Source of the DNA: Chloroflexota bacterium
GTDB lineage: Bacteria > Chloroflexota > Anaerolineae > Anaerolineales > Villigracilaceae
Length of the DNA: 16,396 nucleotides
Reading direction: 5' to 3'
Assembly: GCA_021823555.1 (NCBI GenBank)
Contig: JAKANW010000013.1
Coordinates: 1 to 16,396 of the forward strand
The notes beneath the pieces are model-generated. The model made no database searches and had not been told where the DNA came from. It saw nothing but the letters and a program-made list of their open reading frames with translations. This document shows positions 13,494-16,396 of the stretch, in pieces. How positions within the stretch are numbered: position 1 is the first letter of the stretch; the number at the start of each line of letters is the position of its first letter. Made by a program: the position numbers and the translations under genes.

Positions 13494-13499
13494 TAAAAT
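13494..13499 (+). promoter_or_regulatory. -10 box of the membrane-protein/JAMM operon
   Basis: TAAAAT ends six bases before ATG 13506, with no Shine-Dalgarno motif between, so the mRNA is probably leaderless. The upstream TTTTCA at 13472-13477 is a weak -35 candidate at 16 bases. Confidence 0.5.
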
Positions 13500-13505
13500 C
13501 CAAAC

Positions 13506-14321
13506 ATGCCAGAACAATCGCACGACCTGCCACAATCTGACCGCGTGGGTGTGTTGACCGCCGCTGTCCTGCTGACCTACGCGTTAACCCACATTATTCA
13601 GACCCCGGAATTCACTTTGAGCATACAGTTGCCGGGCTTTTATCTTGCGCTTCCCATCACGCTTGGGACGATCATGACCCTGCTATCGGCTGGACTGGCT
13701 GCCACCGGCATGGATTGGTTATTGCGCGCCCATCCCTCGTTGGAAGGGAAGCCCACCTTTGAACACTGGCTGCTGCCCACCCTGATGACCTTCGTAATAG
13801 GTGTCACCTTATCACTCCTGCACAGCAACATCACATGGTGGTTTGGACTTGGCATCAGCGCCTTGCTGCTCATGCTGGTCTTCATGGCCGAATACGTGGT
13901 GGTAGAACCAGACGCCCCCAATTACACCGCCGCCCGCTCCGGCCTGACCGCGCTTTCCTATGCCCTGTTCCTTATCTTTGCCACAGCTCTGCAGTTGGCA
14001 GGCGTGCGTTTCATGTTGCTCATCCCCATCCTTTTCCTGGCCGCCGGGCTGGTTACCTTGCGCATCCTGCACCTCGACGGTGCAGACCGCTGGGACTTCC
14101 CCTGGGCAGCCGGCATTGGCCTGGTCTGTGCACAAATGGGAGCCGGTTTGCATTACTGGCCGCTGACTGCCCTGCAATTTAGTCTGGCGCTCACCGGCGC
14201 GCTTTACGCGTTGACCGTGTTCTCCACCAACGTCACTGATGGTCTCCCCGTCCGGCGGGCCGCGCTGGAGCCGGGAATTATCCTGGCACTGGCCTGGAGC
14301 GCGGCCGCTTTCCTGCGTTAA
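13506..14321 (+). CDS. Uncharacterised polytopic membrane protein
   Basis: This 271-residue protein has about eight hydrophobic segments (roughly 14-32, 45-66, 88-106, 110-131, 147-166, 168-187, 199-240 in two parts, and 255-270) joined by short loops. There is no large soluble domain. I do not recognise a family; no transporter or enzyme motif stands out. The start ATG 13506 follows a -10 box at leaderless spacing. Its TAA overlaps the ATG of the JAMM gene (TAATG), so the two are almost certainly translated from one mRNA and may act together; a membrane partner for the peptidase-like protein is a reasonable but untested idea. Confidence 0.78.
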   Translation: MPEQSHDLPQSDRVGVLTAAVLLTYALTHIIQTPEFTLSIQLPGFYLALPITLGTIMTLLSAGLAATGMDWLLRAHPSLEGKPTFEHWLLPTLMTFVIGVTLSLLHSNITWWFGLGISALLLMLVFMAEYVVVEPDAPNYTAARSGLTALSYALFLIFATALQLAGVRFMLLIPILFLAAGLVTLRILHLDGADRWDFPWAAGIGLVCAQMGAGLHYWPLTALQFSLALTGALYALTVFSTNVTDGLPVRRAALEPGIILALAWSAAAFLR

Positions 14322-14728
14322 TGCATACCCTTCGACTCACAACCGATCACTGGCAAACCATGCGCGAGCACGTGGACGCGCAGGCTCCCCTGGAAGCCTG
14401 CGGCCTTTTAGCGGGAATCAACGATCAGGTGCAGGCAGTGCTGCTGATCGCGAACCAGGCCCAAAGTCCCGCGAGATTTCGGATGGATCCGCTCGAGCAG
14501 TTACAGGCCTTCGAATGGATGGATGCCCATGGCCTGGACCTGGTCGGCATCTTCCATTCGCATCCCGCGGGACCCGAAACTGCCTCCGCTACCGACATCG
14601 CCGAGGCCGCTTATGAGGTGATCCACGTCATCTGGTCGCGGCCGCAGGGAGAATGGCAGGCGCGCGCCTTTTGGATCGAAGACCGACGGGTAGATGTGGC
14701 CGCCCTGAAGGTCGTTCACAGCCAGTAA
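14321..14728 (+). CDS. JAMM/MPN-domain (Mov34/PAD-1-like) metalloprotease-like protein
   Basis: This 135-residue single-domain protein has a complete JAMM zinc motif: Glu25 in LEACGLL, then H79-S-H81-P followed by S89 and D92, which is exactly HxH-x7-S-x2-D. In eukaryotes and some bacteria such domains cleave isopeptide bonds of ubiquitin-like proteins. Bacterial stand-alone forms act in sulfur-carrier processing (for example release of cysteine from CysO by Mec) or have unknown targets. No ThiS/MoaD-like or E1-like gene is seen in this window, so the substrate is open. Translation is coupled to the upstream membrane protein by the TAATG overlap, and 57 bases separate it from plsY. Confidence 0.9.
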   Translation: MHTLRLTTDHWQTMREHVDAQAPLEACGLLAGINDQVQAVLLIANQAQSPARFRMDPLEQLQAFEWMDAHGLDLVGIFHSHPAGPETASATDIAEAAYEVIHVIWSRPQGEWQARAFWIEDRRVDVAALKVVHSQ

Positions 14729-14770
14729 CCATCCTGCGCCGGGTGTGTTTTTTAGATAGACCAAACTTAG

Positions 14771-14777
14771 AGAGAGG
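14771..14777 (+). promoter_or_regulatory. Shine-Dalgarno site for plsY
   Basis: AGAGAGG lies eight bases before ATG 14786 and supports that start. Confidence 0.7.
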
Positions 14778-14785
14778 TTCCACCG

Positions 14786-15493
14786 ATGCAGATTTTGATT
14801 AACGTTGGAGTAGTTGTCCTGGCCTACGTCTTCGGTTCCATCCCTTTTGGCTTGTTGATCGTGAAATTGAAGACCGGCAAAGATATCCGCACCGTGGAGA
14901 GTGGGCGCACAGGCGGAACAAATGCATTGCGCGCGGCCGGGTTCTGGGCAGGTTTGCTCACGGCGCTTATGGACATTCTAAAGGGCGCTGCTGCAGTATG
15001 GGTGGCGCAATGGGTTGATCCGCAAAATACCCTTGTACACGTACTGGCTCCCATTGCCGCCATCCTGGGACATAACTATTCGATCTTCCTGGCAGAGCGC
15101 GATCGGAATGGGCGCTTCATACGCTTACGTGGAGGCGCTGGAGGCGCTCCCTCCGTGGGTGGCGCGGTTGGTTTGTGGCCCCTTTCGGTTCTAATCATCA
15201 TCCCACTTGGCGCGCTCGTATTTTTTACCTTTGGATATGCCTCGGTCACCACCATGAGCGTGGCGTTGTTTGCGACCATCATCTTTGCAGTCCGCGCCTG
15301 GCTTGGACAGGGGCCGTGGTCGTATGTGCTTTATGGGATCGCGGCCGAATTACTGCTGATATGGGCCTTGCGTCCCAACATCAAGAAACTATTCCAGGGT
15401 ACTGAGCGTGTGGTCAGCGTCAGCTTGCATGGGAAGTTAAAGGCCAAAAAAGAAAAAGAGACTGCTTCGGAAGCAGTTGACGAAATGGAATAG
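14786..15493 (+). CDS. plsY: Glycerol-3-phosphate acyltransferase PlsY
   Basis: This 235-residue integral membrane enzyme transfers an acyl group from acyl-phosphate to glycerol-3-phosphate, the first step of phospholipid synthesis in most bacteria. It shows the family motifs: GSIPFG (17-22), SGRTGGTNALR (39-49, usually SGNxGATNxxR), D63 with KG (66-67), and GHNYSIF (95-101). The third motif, usually GGKG(V/G)AT, reads GGAGGAP (116-122) and so lacks the usual Lys; there is also a short charged insertion before it (ERDRNGR). The last 35 residues are a Lys/Glu-rich tail beyond the normal end. Membrane segments alternate as in PlsY. It may be a lineage variant with altered phosphate binding. AGAGAGG upstream supports the start, and a strong hairpin ends the gene. 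Confidence 0.88.
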   Translation: MQILINVGVVVLAYVFGSIPFGLLIVKLKTGKDIRTVESGRTGGTNALRAAGFWAGLLTALMDILKGAAAVWVAQWVDPQNTLVHVLAPIAAILGHNYSIFLAERDRNGRFIRLRGGAGGAPSVGGAVGLWPLSVLIIIPLGALVFFTFGYASVTTMSVALFATIIFAVRAWLGQGPWSYVLYGIAAELLLIWALRPNIKKLFQGTERVVSVSLHGKLKAKKEKETASEAVDEME

Positions 15494-15507
15494 CCTGCTT
15501 ATCTGTA

Positions 15508-15545
15508 AACAGCCCCCGCCACAAAATGGCGGGGGCGTTGTTCTT
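15508..15545. terminator. Strong terminator shared by convergent plsY and hydrolase genes
   Basis: GCCCCCGCCA (15512-15521) pairs perfectly with TGGCGGGGGC (15527-15536) around CAAAA. The stem can be extended by AAC/GTT with one unpaired base. A T-rich stretch follows on the + strand. It fills the whole space between the two converging genes, so it probably also stops minus-strand transcription, although the T-run on that strand is poor. Confidence 0.85.
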
Positions 15546-16385
15546 TTATTCGTCTTCTTCGTTTTTCATCTGATGCACAAGCGCCCGCAGGTTGCGCTCG
15601 TGCAAGCCAAGCGCCAGCCCGCCAAGATAGACGCGGCTCTTGCCGCATTGCTCGATCTTCACCGTTTCCAGGAATTCATCTGGAAAGCGCCGCCGGGCAG
15701 CCGTCTTGGCGGCTTTTTTGATCGCCGTCAGGTAGTTCAGGTTTTCCTTCACGGCCGCATCAATTTCGCCGCGCAGGATGATATCCCCATGCCCCTGGAC
15801 GATATTCTCCAGTCCCATACGGCCGATCCGCTTAATGGACGCCATAATTTCATCCACATCACCATCCACCACGTAGGGCAAAGGCATGAAGGCATCCCCC
15901 GCGAACAACACGCGATCTTCCTCAACCAGTACCCCCACCCCGTCTTCGCTGTGGCCCATGGCTGGCAGGATGGTCAGATTCTTTTTGCCCACCCGCAGGG
16001 TCAACTCACCCGCATCAAAGGTGATGTGCGGCAATACGATCTTCACCTGACGCAGGGACTGGTTCTGTTTACGGGCCGCATCCAGGGATGGTTTGCCGCG
16101 CTCCTCCAACAGCTCCCGGCAGCGGGCGTGAGCGATCACCGTTGCGCCGGGGAAGAAACAATTCCCCCAGGCGTGATCGGCATGGTAATGTGTATTAATA
16201 ACATAGCGTACGGGCACTCCCAGTTCATGCTCAATAAACTCGCGCATACCCAAAGTCTCGTCGGGCAGGGCCAGTGTGTCAATCACCACAGCCCACTGGG
16301 GGCCGGCTACCACCCCGGCTGTCACTTGTGCATAAACTTCACTTTGGAACCAAAAAACATTTTCAGACACGCGCTCTCGGTGCAT
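15546..16385 (-). CDS. Metallo-beta-lactamase-fold hydrolase
   Basis: This 279-residue protein has the full metal-binding set of the superfamily: H66, H68, D70 and H71 in THYHADH, H145 in AMGHSED, D164 in FAGDAF and H199 in QGHGD. That predicts a binuclear zinc or iron hydrolase. The best resemblance is to the broad glyoxalase II/YcbL-like and SoxH-like group, but the substrate cannot be named. A C-terminal extension of about 75 residues past the core is rich in Lys/Arg and may form a helical cap. The start at 16385 is supported by AAGG on the minus strand six to nine bases upstream, though the window ends at 16396, so the promoter is out of view. It converges on plsY. Confidence 0.9.
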   Translation of the reverse strand: MHRERVSENVFWFQSEVYAQVTAGVVAGPQWAVVIDTLALPDETLGMREFIEHELGVPVRYVINTHYHADHAWGNCFFPGATVIAHARCRELLEERGKPSLDAARKQNQSLRQVKIVLPHITFDAGELTLRVGKKNLTILPAMGHSEDGVGVLVEEDRVLFAGDAFMPLPYVVDGDVDEIMASIKRIGRMGLENIVQGHGDIILRGEIDAAVKENLNYLTAIKKAAKTAARRRFPDEFLETVKIEQCGKSRVYLGGLALGLHERNLRALVHQMKNEEDE

Positions 16386-16396
16386 AGTTCACCTTC

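Noticed and set aside
1..16396. CRISPR array, toxin-antitoxin pair, retron or prophage module
   Set aside because: No regularly spaced direct repeats, no Cas, reverse transcriptase, integrase or small toxin-like pairs were found in any frame I could read.

Overview
The window looks like a chromosomal segment from a member of the Chloroflexota, most probably the Anaerolineae (inference from gene content and style; no marker gene confirms it). Pointers are a radical SAM protein (TIGR03960 type) encoded separately from its DUF2344 partner, lipoproteins with Pro/Thr-rich linkers behind the lipid-attachment Cys, a PrsW-type membrane protease, a Rex repressor, a CHASE2 cyclase, and several genes whose -10 box lies only 6-7 bases before the start codon with no Shine-Dalgarno sequence. 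Coding DNA is moderately GC-rich; the intergenic promoter regions are AT-richer.

Layout. (1) 1-2911: a -10 box, then the radical SAM protein and DUF2344 protein, joined by stop/start overlaps to a small broken gene between them. (2) 2912-4178: an inverted repeat in a leader, a PrsW-family protease, tRNA-Arg(CCG) and a clear terminator. (3) 4289-8196: an SH3b lipoprotein, a five-pass membrane protein and a CHASE2/class III adenylate cyclase, all on the + strand and possibly one envelope/signalling unit. (4) 8197-9188: rex with a candidate Rex operator over its own promoter, a terminator, and tRNA-Lys(CTT) with consensus promoter and terminator. (5) 9189-11914: a less dense region with a decayed sixA paralogue beside an intact sixA, two dispersed-repeat-like palindromic elements, and a minus-strand GT-B-like protein. 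(6) 11915-14728: a lipoprotein with a formylglycine-generating-enzyme-like domain and a Cys-rich tail, a polytopic membrane protein, and a JAMM metalloprotease-like protein overlapping it. (7) 14729-16396: plsY and a convergent minus-strand metallo-beta-lactamase-fold hydrolase, sharing a strong terminator hairpin.

Most of the window is housekeeping or conserved lineage-specific sequence. I see no CRISPR array, prophage, toxin-antitoxin pair, defence island or biosynthetic cluster. The points most worth checking are the Rex operator with phased TTGT half-sites, the leaderless-transcript signature, the Cys-rich FGE-like lipoprotein that lacks the catalytic cysteines, the frame-broken gene between the radical SAM and DUF2344 genes, the sixA pseudogene, and the shared palindromic element found twice.
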